A DNA stretch of 64,000 bases from Bromus sterilis. Taxonomy: Eukaryota > Streptophyta > Magnoliopsida > Poales > Poaceae. A program made the position numbers and the translations under genes. Shown piece after piece: positions 22,518-34,952 of the stretch. Where the stretch lies: positions 434,676,270 to 434,740,269 of the forward strand of contig OX465595.1 of NCBI GenBank assembly GCA_950022295.1, written 5' to 3'. Position 1 is the first letter of the stretch. Each line of letters begins with the position of its first letter. The notes below the pieces were generated by a model, which saw nothing but the letters and a program-made list of their open reading frames with translations, was not told the DNA's origin and made no database searches.

Positions 22518-25500
22518 GGGAGTTGGTTAACCTGGCTAATAATGATCCACATCCTATACTAATAGGTGGAGACTTTAATATGCTGCGGTATCCTCACGAG
22601 AAAAGTAAGGGCCGATTCGATAATCATTGGCCTTTCTTGTTCAATGATGTTATTGACAGCTTGGATTTGAGAGAGGTACAAATGACTGGTAGACGATTCA
22701 CATGGGCAAATAGTCTACCTGAACCGACATACGAAAAATTGGACCGTGTACTGATGAGTACTGATTGGGAAGCCAAATACCCATTAGTAATTGTACGTGC
22801 CCTTGAACGTCTGGAGGATCTATCGGATCATACACCTCTACTCTTATCAACCGGAACATTTAAACCAAATGCGCAACACCGCTTTAGATTTGAGCTAGGA
22901 TGGTTGCTGCGGGATGGTTTCGATGATATGGTTAAAAGGGTATGGTCAGCTCCGGTCCCGGGTAATAGTCCTGTTCGAAGATGGAACGCTAAAATCAGTA
23001 AATTGCGTAAATATCTTCGAGGATGGGCAAGGCACACATCCGGGATTCTAAAAAAAGAGAAGGAGCGTTTGTGCACCATCATTGATGAGCTTGACCGCAC
23101 GGCAGAAACAAGAGTGCTAACCCAGCAGGAGATTGAGCTTAAAAGCCAATCCAATGCGGAGGTGGCACGAATGCTGCGGGAGGAAGAGCTCAGATGGTAC
23201 CAAAGATCTAAATCTAATCTCATTCTGAAGGGAGATGCGAATACGAAATATTTCCAGAATGTTGCCAATGGCAGACATAGGAAAAAGTGTATTTATACTC
23301 TAAACCAGGATGAAGGTATGATTGAGGGCCAGGAACAGCTTAAGGCTTATATCACAAGCTATTATAAAGGTTTGTTCGGTGCTCCACCTGAAGATATCTT
23401 CTTCATGGATGAGACTCAAACGGAAGACATACCCCAGGTCTCTAATGAGGAGAATACCTTTTTAAATTCCACTTTCACTGAAGAGGAGATTAAAAATGCG
23501 GTTTTCCAAATGGAGCATAATAAGGCTCCTGGGCCCGACGGCTTTCCTGCTGAGTTTTATCAACACTTTTGGGAGGACATTAAGACGGACCTTATTGATT
23601 TGTTCCAAGGTTGGCATGTCGGACAACTTGAATTGTTCCGCCTTAACTTTGGTGAAATTGTTTTGTTACCTAAGGTTTTGGAGGCAGAAAGGATACAACA
23701 GTATAGACCAATATGCCTCCTTAACGTTAGTTTCAAAATTTTCATGAAGGTCGTTACCATTAGATTAAACTTGGTGGCTGATCATGTGGTTAATCCTACA
23801 CAAATGGCTTTTATGCAAGGTAGGAATATCCTCGACGGAGTCGTGGTTTTACACGAGACTGTTCATGAGATGCACACTAAAAAGCTTAACGGAGTCATTT
23901 TCAAAATTGACTTTGAAAAGGCTTATGATAAAGTGAAATGGTCGTTCCTCCAACAAACTCTGAGAATGAAAGGTTTCTCAGAGGAGTGGTGTGCTCTGAT
24001 CCATAGTTGTGTTTCAGGAGGAAGTGTGGCCGTTAACGTCAATGATGAAATCGGACGCTTCTTCCAAACCAAAAAGGGGTTAAGGCAAGGTGATCCTTTA
24101 TCGCCCATATTGTTTAATATCGTGGCTGATATGTTAGCGATCATGATTGAACGCGCCAAACTAGACGGCCAAATTGAGGGAGTAGTCCCACACCTAGTGG
24201 ATGGGGGATTATCTATTCTTCAATATGCGGACGATACAATTCTTTTTATGGACCACGATCTAGATAAAGCAGTGAATCTGAAATTAATATTATCAGCATT
24301 CGAGCAGTTATCCGGATTGAAGATTAATTTCCATAAAAGTGAATTGTTTTGTTTCGGCGAGGCCCAGGATGCAGCAGCTCAATATGCCGAGATATTCGGA
24401 TGCGAGCAAGGTCAATTTCCTATTAAATATTTGGGGATACCCATACACTATAGGAGACTGACTAATGCGGAATGGAATCACGTTGAAGAACGTTTGCAAA
24501 AAAGGCTAGCTAGCTGGAAAGGAAAGTTGTTGTCCTTGGGTGGAAGATTGGTACTCATAAATTCAGTTTTAACCAATATGGTACTGTATATGATATCATT
24601 CTTTCAGCTACCTAAAGGGGTCTTACATAGATTGGATTATTTCCGATCGAGATTCTTTTGGCAAGAGGATAACGAGAAGAAGAAGTATCGACTGACCAGG
24701 TGGAATGTCGTCTGCCGTCCGAAGGACCAAGGGGGGTTAGGTATTCATGACCTTCGGGTCAAGAATTATGCTCTCCTCGGCAAGTGGATATATAAGCTAC
24801 TCACTTCGGACGGTGTCTGGCAAACGCTCCTTAGGAGAAAATACATCGGCACAAAAGCGTTATCTCAGGTTGTCTGGAAGCCTGGAGATTCACATTTTTG
24901 GGCTGGTCTCATGGCGACAAAGAAAGACTTTTATCGCTTTGGGGTTTTCAAGATTAAGGACGGGTCGGAAATAAGATTTTGGGAGGATATATGGCTAGGA
25001 AATGCCACACTCCAAGATCAATATCCGGCCCTATATAACATTGTGCGGCATAAGGGAGATACGCTGGCCACGGTCATGCAAGAGTCACCCCCTAATATCG
25101 CATTCAGGAGAGACTTAATCGGTCCTAGACTAACGTCTTGGAATGCCTTGCTACAAAGATTAGCGGTAGTGCAACTTTCACAAGGCCACGAGGAGTTTCG
25201 ATGGAATCTCAATAGAAATGGAAAATTCTCTGTGGATTCTATGTATAGGGCGCTTGTCCAACCTGAAATACCAGTCGATAATAAGTATAAAATATGGCAA
25301 ATGAAGATACCTCTAAAGATTAAAGTCTTTGCATGGTATCTTCGAAAAGGTGTCATTCTAACGAAAGATAATCTTGTCAAACGCAACTGGCAAGGAAATA
25401 AGAAATGTGTTTCATGTGCTCATGATGAGACAATAAAACATCTTTTCTTCACTTGTAAGGTTGCACGCTCTATCTGGTCAGCTATCCAAATGGCTTCAAA

Positions 25501-25972
25501 CTTATTTCAACCCACATCTGTTGCTAATATCTTTGGCAATTGGCTTAACGGGATAGATAATAAGCTTAAAACCATCCTTAGGGTAGGAGCGCTCGCCGTA
25601 ATATGGTCGCTCTGGCTATGTAGAAATGACAAGATTTTTTCTGATAAAAAATTCACTTGTTTGCAGGTTCTTTATCGATGCACGGGTATTCTCCGTTCGT
25701 GGTCCATCTTACAACGGGTGGAATATCGAGGCCTTTTTATGGAGGCGTGTGCACGACTGGAAGCGGTGGCGAGGGATATTTTTATCCAACATGGGTGGCC
25801 GCGTGATCTACGCATAAAGCTACCTTGAGTGGCGATAGTTCTTTCTTTGTAACATGTCGTTCACTCTTTTGTTTTCTCCTTTTGGTGACTTGCGGCTATG
25901 TGCATCTTAGCTATGCATAGGCCGGGTGTACTTAAAAACCTTTTGAGTAATAAAGCCCTTTATCTAAAAAAA
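22518..25972 (+). mobile_element. L1-type LINE, 5'-truncated, with long open ORF2
   Basis: The element starts inside the endonuclease domain at about 22518. It carries the rest of ORF2 and a 3' UTR of about 140 bp with AATAAAG near 25950, then ends in a short A tract (25966-25972). ORF1 and the first part of the endonuclease are absent. I could not find a convincing target duplication: AATCATCAAATAAGG on the left and AATCAAATCAGATAAG on the right are similar but not equal. Confidence 0.9.
22523..25828 (+). pseudogene. LINE ORF2: endonuclease (partial), reverse transcriptase, zinc domain
   Basis: The open frame has 1,101 codons. The first codon listed is TTG, because the true start is lost. 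Residues 15-19 GGDFN and 101-103 SDH are late motifs of the APE-type endonuclease, whose first half is missing. RT motifs follow: KAPGPDGFPAEFY (334 on), KIDFEKAYDKVKW (461 on), RQGDPLSP (521-528) and YADDTILF (568-575), with both catalytic aspartates present. Near residues 935-985 is the plant zinc-binding RT C-terminus (CVSCAHDETIKHLFFTC). No internal stop or frameshift occurs, so the RT part could be catalytically sound. Without its start and endonuclease the copy is probably dead. In a full element this protein nicks DNA and copies the RNA at the cut. Confidence 0.92.
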
Positions 25973-26093
25973 TCAAATCAGATAAGAAAAACTCAAGTAA
26001 GACGTATTGAACCAGTTGGAATTACAGGAGTTGATGCATGGGTACAAATTACTGCATCAATTATTTTCCCCTCTCAACATTTTCAATTTATTT
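25973..26093. other. Short spacer with LINE target duplication
   Basis: This AT-rich sequence of unknown origin ends in ATTTTCAATTTATTT (26079-26093), which is repeated at 26606-26620 on the far side of the next LINE. Confidence 0.6.
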
Positions 26094-26605
26094 TTTTGAA
26101 CGGTCACCGCGAGGGGGGGGAGAGTCCCCATCTAAATATATTACCACTCAAATGTTGTTACAACAGATAATTAAGAGGGGAGTTAAGGTATGACAACCAA
26201 GACCTAGCTGCATCCCTTTGTGTTACACATTTGAATCTAAAAATCCACACAGAGAAGTCTTGCACCATGTTGTGGACAATTTCTCTGTGGGGTAGCATAT
26301 TGTTACGGAAGACGATGGAGTTCCTGGCATCCCACAGCTTCCAGAGTATAGTGAGGGCGATGGTTGACCATATCCTTTTGTCGAGGCCGGGAGGAGAATC
26401 CACATCCCAGGAAAGGTGGAGAGAAGGGGGCAGCGGTAGCCGGAGCACCCTCCAAACTTGTTCCTCATGCGGGCAGAGAATGGCAAGGTGGTCGGCATCT
26501 TCGAACGGAGCATCACACACTGGACAGGCGGTAAAAGTGATGATGGTTTTGCGGAGTAGATTGGCCCTTGTGTTGAGTTTGTACCTAAAGAGGAGACATG
26601 CGAAG
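26094..26605 (-). mobile_element. 5'-truncated L1-type LINE with 15-bp TSD
   Basis: The minus strand reads KIFACLLFRYKLNTRANLLR, then the zinc-binding motif CPVCDAPFEDADHLAILC, then LWKLWDARNSIVFRN and a 3' end of CGTTCAAAAAAA. It is the same LINE family as 14708-15262 but a different copy. The target duplication ATTTTCAATTTATTT is perfect apart from ambiguity with the A tract. Only 0.5 kb of the 3' end was inserted. Confidence 0.88.
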
Positions 26606-26620
26606 ATTTTCAATTTATTT

Positions 26621-27120
26621 GCATGAGGGCTAATTGGATATATGAATCGGATAATGTACTCTGTACCGTGTACATATAACTACTCAGCCAGTGTCAAGGG
26701 AAGATTTTTTGTAAAAAAGAATCAAGCAGGTACATGAGAAGAAAAAGGAATCATGGATGAGATGTATAAAAAAAGATCTTCGATTATCACCGAGTACATT
26801 GTGCGGTTGTATAATGTGAAGCACCTACATGAGAATAAAACTATTAGCACAAATCAATAATTAAGTAAAACTATTTACTGGTTAAAATAGGTTAAAAACT
26901 CAAGCTACCTTATTTGAGATCAATGGGATTCTAAACCATAGGTTGGATGGACCTTCTTATAGAAGATGATTGAATTTGCTTGTTGTCACTTACCCATGAG
27001 TGCAAGGATGTAGCCATGCCCATCGTTGAATTCTCAATACCGTTTCGGGTTCGCATCATATAGGAGCATTGCCTTGTTGCCTGCTTTGTGCTCGCCTTCC
27101 GAAACATAAGCCTCCTGGTG
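26621..27120 (-). pseudogene. Coding-like remnant split from 36.1 kb by LTR insertions
   Basis: Close to the LTR border the minus strand can be read as DFHQEAYVSEGEHKAGNKAM followed by LLYDANPKRY, a stop, then FNDGHGYILALMG and a GTAAGT that could be a splice donor (near 26990). Its continuation on the other side of the solo LTRs (from 36077) carries further open minus-strand stretches. The composition is protein-like, but I do not recognise the family and several frames are partly open. 26621-26980 is AT-rich with nothing recognisable. Confidence 0.35.
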
Positions 27121-29401
27121 AAAATTGTAACACCCTCAGATCCAGTACAGTAATCACTACAGTGATTCCACTGTTAGTGATCATTACTGTTGATGATCAA
27201 GCCATGATCACCTTTGATCAAAGCTCTGTCAATTTCCAACCCAGATAAAATTTTCAAATTGGGTAAATTATAAATTCTCTCCAAGACTTGTGGATTCATG
27301 TCCATCATTTGATCATGGTTAAACCAAAACCACCTTAGTCATTTTATTAACCCAAGCCAAGAATAATTATGAAAACCCTAGAGTTGGCATATCAAAATTG
27401 TCATGGAATTTAGAATGGAAATGAAATCATAGTAAACCAAAATGGTGGAATCAGATTCTAAAATGCCTAACAATCATTAGACCACGATTATATAGCAATG
27501 GTTATTTTATTAAAATGGTATAGTAATATTAAGGAATAATAAATGAAATAAAACAATAGCTTTAGGAAACTATTAAATTGCCATGGAATAAAATAAACAA
27601 GTGGGAATTTTAAATGAACTAAAAATTATGGAAACAATTTTATAAAATGCCTAATAATCTGTAGGCCATAATAAAAGTGATTTGGGGTTTTATTAAAATG
27701 TTTTAATATTATAAATAATTAAAAACAGTAGCAAAACAGTGGCTTTTAATACCTTTTAAAGAAAACAAGATATCAAATGATTTTTATAAATCACAAAAAC
27801 TCTTAGTAATAATTCTATATTATATAACACTAATATTCGGGCGAGTCCCATGTTTTATAAATTTGATAAATGGGCTAGCATAAATTAAAACAGAAAAGAA
27901 AGAAAACAGAAAACAAAAAGAAAATAAAAATCGCTATCCTACACCCTGGGCACAAGGCCCACCCCGGGCCCAGCCCCCCCTCTCTCCTCTCTTCTTCCCC
28001 TGTTCCCTCCCCATCGCAACCACCCCGCATGGCAACGCCATGGGCAGGGCGCGCACGTCGCGCCAGTGCTCACCTGCCCCCTGCCCCTACCTGCTCCCCT
28101 CTCCCTCGGTGTAGATAAGGCCGAGGCCGTGTGCCACTCCCTCCCCTGCCCCACCCTCTCCCTCCCTCTGGATCGGGCTCGCATCTGGTGGAGCCGTCGC
28201 CGCCGCTGGTGCATTGACGCGGCCAACGGCGATGGTACGCCGCCCCAACGTGTCTAGGCGCCTCCTCGTGGTCTTCTTCGCCATCACACGCGAGAAATTT
28301 CTCCAGGGCGCTCTGGGCACGATGCCCCCTTCATCCCTCTCGCCGCCGGCCGCCGTGGGCGTCGTCGTCATTCGCGTCGCCACCAACCCCTCCCTGGTTC
28401 CCTCGACCACACCAGTGAGCTCCCCACCCTCCTCCCCCGTCTTCTCGCCATCCCCGTTGGTCCTCGGGTCGCCATGCCCGCACGCGTTTACTCCGGCCGC
28501 CGCTAAAGCTCGTCGTGTCGTGCCCCACTCTCGCGCGTTGTCCGCGCCCCGGCCGTGCTCTGCACGTGCTCGCACGCCTGCAATCGTGCGTGCCCGCGTG
28601 GCCAAACTCCTGCCCCGTGCCTCGTCCGTCGTCAGGCCTCTCGCCGCCGGCGAGCCCGCACGGGTTGGCCACGGCTGCTTCCCCCCCCCCCTCCTCACTG
28701 ACTGTTGGGGGCCACCCTATTAGCTTAACACCTAATGGTTAATTAGAGGTCAAACACCACTAACCCCCTGTTAGGCTGACATGTGGGCCTAGATGCTTAT
28801 TAGATAATTAAAACAATTAATCTAATCCTATGTGTATGACTACTGGGTCCCACTGCTTTTGAGATTAAATAAAATGACTTATAAAAATGCACTGTAAATG
28901 ACATGTAGGCCCAGTGGCTATTTTGGTTTAATAAAATTGTTTTATTATAACAGAGGCTGACATGTGGGTCCACATGTCAGCACTGTTGTGGATAAGATTG
29001 TGGATAAGGTTGGATTTTATTAATAAAAGAAAATCCAGAAAATCTTTTAAAATATTTTAAACTTTGAAAAATCATATAAAATAAACCGTAAATCAGATTC
29101 AAAAACTTTATACATGTGACGTCCCCAAAATCAATCCGTGTACAGTAAACATACACGCAGGGTACACGGCTGAGATTAGGGTGCCACGGTGAGAATATCA
29201 CAGCACAACACTAAACACAAAAGGATAAACAAATATGTTACAATAAAAGGGGGGTCACGCGGACCCGAATACATAAGTCATACAAGCCATAATATCTGAG
29301 TACAGACATAGTTAGTCAAGTTTTGCCTTAAGAAGGCTAGCACAAATCACATCAGAGATACAGATCGAAAAGGCGAGGCCTCCTGCCTGGGATCCACCGA
29401 A

Positions 29402-29478
29402 CTACTCCTTGTCGACGGGGAACTCGACGTCGTAGTAGGCGCCTCCGGGGTACTCCTGCTCCTGGGCTCCAACGCCGA
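29402..29478 (-). other. Exon-like 3' segment in the inner LTR
   Basis: After an acceptor-like CCGCTGCAG the minus strand encodes GVGAQEQEYPGGAYYDVEFP then VDKE and a stop. The same place in the outer LTR (35669-35780, plus) has CCGCTGCAG and ends YDVEFPFDQE plus stop, but with a different insert. It may be the last exon of a small LTR-borne transcript. Confidence 0.35.
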
Positions 29479-29788
29479 CTGCAGCGGCCGATGAGGCAAA
29501 GCGAAAAAGGGGAAATAAAACAAAGGTTAGTATCTAGCATACCCGCGAGTCTTACGTCCGCTACTAAGCATTATGCATTGTATCAACGGAAAGAAGATGT
29601 TGTATATGGTGGACTGAAAGACAGAAATCCAGAGCAAGGGTAAGAAGCTAGGCCTATCGAAGACTAGCATCTTCCGATGAGTCTTGCAGCATGAGGTAAG
29701 AATCAGCCAACAGTTATATAAAGCATAAAGTAACAATGCAACAGAAGTTGCTGCAGCATTGTATAATAATAAGTTGTAATAATTAACA

Positions 29789-30193
29789 ATGCCTCCGAGT
29801 TCACCTCCTCGACATCCCCGCGAGGAAGAAAACCCGGAACCATACAGTTTAATAATAATAGTTTGTAGTGATAAGATCCAGCTTCAGCATAAAGCGTCCT
29901 GTTACCGTGGACACGGCTATTCGAATAGATTAATCTTCCCTGCAGGGGTGCACTTGTGTTACGCTACACGCACGGATCTCCAGGGTGGCGGGAACCTTGT
30001 TAGGGAACGCTCCACCGAGGCTATCCGACACTTCATAGCCCATCTTTCAAACTCAACAAAGAGGCCATCCGCCGGTCTAAATCCTAAGTACGCCGGGCCT
30101 TGGACCCCAACCCGAACGTACTCCTGCACGGTGCGTGGCTGGCCGGTGAAGTTGAAGCAAATCCAAATAAGACACCACCGCGCGAGCAAATAA
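29789..30193 (+). other. 134-codon frame, antisense in the inner LTR
   Basis: The frame begins MPPSSPPRHPREEENPEPYS and ends IQIRHHRASK. A frame of exactly the same length and nearly the same sequence occurs at 34953-35357 on the minus strand of the outer LTR. In both cases it is antisense to the LTR. No domain is recognised. Conservation of an open frame between two diverged copies may reflect coding or just shared ancestry. Confidence 0.3.
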
Positions 30194-31088
30194 GACAACA
30201 CCACTTCCCGGCAATCAGCCCGCAGTACTGCTGACGTCTGAAGAGTCCTCGGACGACACTACGAAGCAGAGGAGCCCATAACTCGTAATTCCCACGGGTA
30301 GGTAGTGCGTACATGGCATATAGCCAACTCAAGACATCCACTGAACCATTTAGCATTTTAATTAACCTGCGTGACAACCGTTGTCGTTGCCTCGACTTAA
30401 ATGACCCGCGGACAACGACAGCAGCCAGGACCACCAGTACATCGGTGCCTGCCCTGTCGTCCCACCAAGTCTCTGCGGTTCCCAACAAGGTGAACCGTCG
30501 CCTTACCTTGTATCGCGTGTGCTCCTGGACGAGCTCGACTTTCGGGGTTTGGTAACTCTTGCGGCCAACGATCAGGGGCCAAGCACACCGGTACACTGGT
30601 CGTGCCCTCCCTGTCGTCCCGTCGCAATACCTCTCGCGGGCACCGTTGGGTCGCCCGACTTCTTACCTGAAGGACAACCGTTTCTCAGGTACCTAGAGCG
30701 GCTATACAGAGTCAGCAACGATTGGAGTACAAAGATTACTCCTTGATAGCTGACACTTGATGGTGGCTCGGCAGAGCCGAGCTAGGGGGCCTGAGGCGGT
30801 GTCTGCAGTGTACCGTACCTGTGCAGTTATAATATTTGTATCCGCGTTCACTCCCCTGAGTGATCACGGCCCCCTATCTAATCCTAGCTAACAATGCGCA
30901 GGGCTCACTGCTGAATAATGCATAATAATAATAGGCAGTATAGGATAAAGGAGGTACATCAAGGGGCGACAAAAAAACAGGCTATGCAATTGAATAGGAT
31001 TGTAACGTAGCAGCAGCAGTAACAATGTCTAGTGCAAGAAATGTACGAAAGATAGGCGATATCTGGGGAAGAGAATGGCTCTGCTTGC

Positions 31089-31169
31089 CTGGAAGCTTGA
31101 CCGTAGAGGTAGGGTCGTCGACGAAGTAGTCGTACTCAGCAGCGGTGTAGTCGACGGCAGCAGCAGGGT
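31089..31169 (-). other. Exon-like 81-bp segment in the inner LTR
   Basis: Between CTCCGGTAG and a G/GCAAGC border, the minus strand encodes PAAAVDYTAAEYDYFVDDPT then STVKLP. The outer LTR holds the equivalent at 33865-33945 with the same 81-bp length, the same borders and the peptide PAATADYTAAEYDYFVDDPT. It is acidic and rich in Tyr and Asp. Function is unknown. Confidence 0.35.
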
Positions 31170-33864
31170 CTACCGGAGATTAGGGGGGAGAAAAAGTAAA
31201 TACAAGCAATCATAAACAAACAGATGCATGACATGACATAAGCAATGTTAACGGTGTTCTAACACAGTGCAATGCACGTTGCTCAGAACGGAAATTCATA
31301 TGAGGATGAACTACCGGCTCCGGGTGATTACCGGACAGGGTGTCCGGAGGGGAGGGGAAGGATCAAGCCGGAGGTGTCATGGGTACCGGACAAACATAAG
31401 GGGGGTGTATCCGTGCTAGATGATCTATTCTGAGAAACATTCGTGTTCGGAATAAATTCATCCGGGCACTCTAACAGTACCGGACAGTTTATCGGACAAA
31501 CGGTCCGAAGGGGGACGGTTCGATGTTCGTTGTGTTAGAGGGGTGTGATAGACATAAGGATAGCGTATTCGTATTCATTATATTTTTCTGATCAATTTTC
31601 ATGTATAAAGTTTTTGAATCTGGGTTACGGTTTAAAAGTTATTGAATTTCAAAGTTTTAAATCATTTAAATGATTTTCTGAATTTCTTTTTTTATTATAA
31701 CAACATTATCCAGAACATTATCCAAAACAGTGCCTGACATGTGGGACCCACATGTCAGCCTCTGTTTATTTATAAAACATTTTAATAAATCAGAAAAGGC
31801 ACTGGGCCCACATGTCAGTGACTAGTTTTTATAATTCTATTTATTTTAAAAAGACTTACGGCTGGGGCCCAGTAGTCAGTGACTCCAGTGTTAACTAAAC
31901 TTGTTTAATTAAGTTAAATGGCCAGGGGCCCACAGGTCAGTGTCTGGGAGGGGTTTATTATTCTGTTTAATTTTAACCATGGGATTAAGGGGGCAGGCCC
32001 ACCTGTCATGGTCAGTAGGGGGGTGGATTAGCTGCTAATCACTCCACAGACAGGGCGGCCCCACCGGGCAGTGTCACCGGCGTCTCGCCGGAGACAGTAC
32101 GCCGGCGAGGTCGCCGCCCTCGCGACACAGAGCACGGGAGCCCTCGGGACTTGGTGCATTCGAACCGGGAGTTCATCGCGCGTCGATCTGGGCTGGTTTC
32201 ACGAGCGGGGACGCACTGAGGCGATGGCTAGGTCGACCGTGGCGGAACCGAGCTCGGGCTACAATGGCAGAACCCAAACGGCGACGACTGCGAACGAATC
32301 CATGTGCCAGATCGATCGAAGGATCTACCAGGAGCACGTTGGTGCCCAAGCGCACGCTGGAGGGGCCCGGAGAGCTCGGTAGGGGCATCAATGGCGGCGG
32401 CCCGTACTGGCGCATTTGGGGCTTTCGTCTACGAGCACGGGGAGGAGCTACAGACAGTTGGGGGAGCTGCGCGAGCTCACCAGGAGGTTGTAGCCGTGAG
32501 AGCGGGCTCGGGGGCGAGGTGGAGTAGCTGGAATCGGTCGCGGATCCCGCCAGAGCCGAGGTTGAAGACGAAGGCGTAGTCGTCGCAGAGAGGCACCACG
32601 GCTCGATTCCTTTCGTGGACAGGGGGAGACGACGAAGGCGCAGCCGCTGGACACCACGTCGGGGCGTACCGCGCTCGTTGGCCACGACTGGCCACGGCAA
32701 TGGCGACGGCGGCGCTCGGGAGTTTTTCCCCGAGGCGTGCGAGAAGAGGAGGAGGGGAAAGGGAGGGGGAGGATGTCCAGGGGGTCGGTCGGGGTGGCCT
32801 TATCGCGTCAGCGCCGGGAGGGAGCAGGTGGAGGCGGGGCCGGCCTGGCAGCGGCGTGGCCGCGCTCGGCCGCCGTACGTAGCAGGTGAGGGAGTGGGTG
32901 GGGAAGAAGACAAGCCGTGGGGGGTGGGCTTGGCCAAGTGGGCTGTCGCCCTGAGCGACGTTTAGCCCTTTTTTATTTTGTTTTGTTTTTCTGTTTGTTC
33001 TATTTCTTTTCTGTAATTGATTTATTAACCCTAGCATTTTTGTAAAATGTTATTGGTGTTTGTAAATTAGGGTTACATATTACTGAGGTGCCACAAAAGA
33101 TTTTGAGTTTTTATAAAATCATTTGATATTTTATTTTATTGAAAATGGAGCAGAACCCACTGTTTTTGCTACTGTTTGAGTTGTTTGGATTTTTCAGTGG
33201 CTTAACAAAATACCATAACCACATGGACATGACCCAATGATTATTTGTGATTTAATAAAAGTGGTTGTATAATTTTTGGAAAAGTTTTATTTGCAACATT
33301 ATTTTTTTTAATATCAACAAAAAGGCATTTTGAATTTGGTTTGATTCAAATTTGATCATGGCATGATTTAGCAACAGTAATTGTCATTAGCAAAAGGATT
33401 ATTGTTACAGACAACTGAGGGTGTTACAATACATTAAAATTGATCAGAAAAATATAACGAATACAAATACGCTATCCGTATGTCTACCACCCCCCTCTAA
33501 CGTACCGAACATCGACATTCCCCCCTTCGGGCCGTCTGTCGATAATTCCCGGTACCGATATACGTTGCCCGGATGTAAAACTTTTGTATACGAAATTTGT
33601 TCGGAATAGATCAACTAACCCGGATACACCACCCACACATGTGTCGGATGTCCACGACACCTCCGGCATGATACCTTCCCCCTCCGGTCACCCTGTCCGA
33701 TAATCACCCGGAGCTGGCAGTTCATCCCCGGAGGGATTCCCGCTCCGTGCAACGTGCATTACACTGCGTTAGAACACCGTCAACTTTACATACGTCATGC
33801 CATGTATTTGTTTGCTATGATTGCTTTGTATTTACTGTGTTTATCCCCCTTTGTTCTCCGGTAG

Positions 33865-33945
33865 ACCCCGCTGCTACCGCCGACTACACCGCTGCCGAGT
33901 ACGACTACTTCGTCGACGACCCTACTCCTACCGTCGAGCTTCCAG
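33865..33945 (+). other. Exon-like 81-bp segment in the outer LTR
   Basis: This is the sense-strand counterpart of 31089-31169, bounded by CTCCGGTAG and GCAAGCAG. Length is preserved exactly, although the neighbouring sequence has indels relative to the inner copy. Confidence 0.35.
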
Positions 33946-34952
33946 GCAAGCAGAGCCATTCTCTTCCCCAGATATCGCCTATCTTTCCGTACATTTCTTG
34001 CACTAGGCATTGTTACTGCTGCTGCTACGATTACAATCCTATTCAATTGCATAGACTGTTTTCGTCGCCCATTGATGTACCTTCCTTTAATCCTATGATG
34101 CCTATTATTACTTATGCATTATTCAGCAGTAAACCCTGCGCATTGTGAGCTAGTTTTAGAATAGAGGGCCGTGATCACTCTGGGAGTGATCGCGGGAACG
34201 ATATATTACATCTGCAACAGGTACGGATCAATGCAGACGCCCTAGGTAACCTACAACGGCAAGACTCTGCCGAGTCGCTTCGAGTTTGGCTTACGAGTGG
34301 AATGGACTCGTATTTCACTCTCGTCGGCTCAGTAGCGTAGCATCACCGGGATGATATGAGGTTTACCTCTTTAGTTCATTCCGCTGATGTCTCTGTCAAA
34401 CCTATTTAAGTGTGACATCGAGGGTGATACCTCCTGGTTTCACTTAATGGTAGGAACTCGAACCAACTGGTGTCCTTAAAGGTAAGAAGTCGGGCGACCC
34501 AACGGTGCCCGCGAGAGGTATTGCGACGGGACGACAGGGAGGGTACGACCAGTGTACCGGTGTGCTTGGCCCCTGATCGTTGGCCGTGAGAGTTACCAAA
34601 CCACGAAAGTCGAGCTCTTCCAGGAGCACACGCGAGACAAGGTAAGGAGACGGTTCACCTTGTTGGTAACCGCAGTGACTTGGTGGGACGACAGGGCAGG
34701 CACCGATGTACTGGTGGTCCTGGCTGCTGTCGTTGTCCGTGGGTCAGTTAAGTCGAGGCAACGATAACGGTTGTCACGCGGGTTAATTAAAATGCTAAAT
34801 GGTTCACTGAATGTCTTGAGTTGGCTATATGCCATGTACGCACTACCTACCCGTGGGAATTACGAGTTATGGGCTCCTCTGCTTCGTAGTGTCGTCCGAG
34901 GACTCTTCAGACGTCAGCAGTACCGCGGCCTGCGCCGGGAAGTGGTGTTGTC

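Larger units (their letters stand above)
29115..33428 (-). mobile_element. Inner solo LTR (4.3 kb), opposite orientation
   Basis: On the minus strand it reads TGTAACACCCTCAGTTG (33428) to GGGGACGTCACA (29115). The target duplication ATACA is perfect (29110-29114, 33429-33433). Joining the outer halves across it restores ACTTTATACATTAAAATTG, which matches the inner copy's own ACTTTATACATGAAAATTG at the same place. This confirms the nesting order. The insertion creates four long inverted segments that look like a foldback element at first sight. Confidence 0.9.

Noticed and set aside
22487..25990. AATCATCAAATAAGG / AATCAAATCAGATAAG as the LINE target duplication
   Set aside because: The two differ by an indel and do not sit directly at the inferred 5' border, so they cannot be accepted as a TSD by eye.
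27950..28720. GC-rich open frames on both strands as a host gene
   Set aside because: They lie in the GC-rich middle of the outer LTR, and the inner LTR has the equivalent GC-rich block (32.1-32.9 kb) with different frames. No domain or splice structure is seen.
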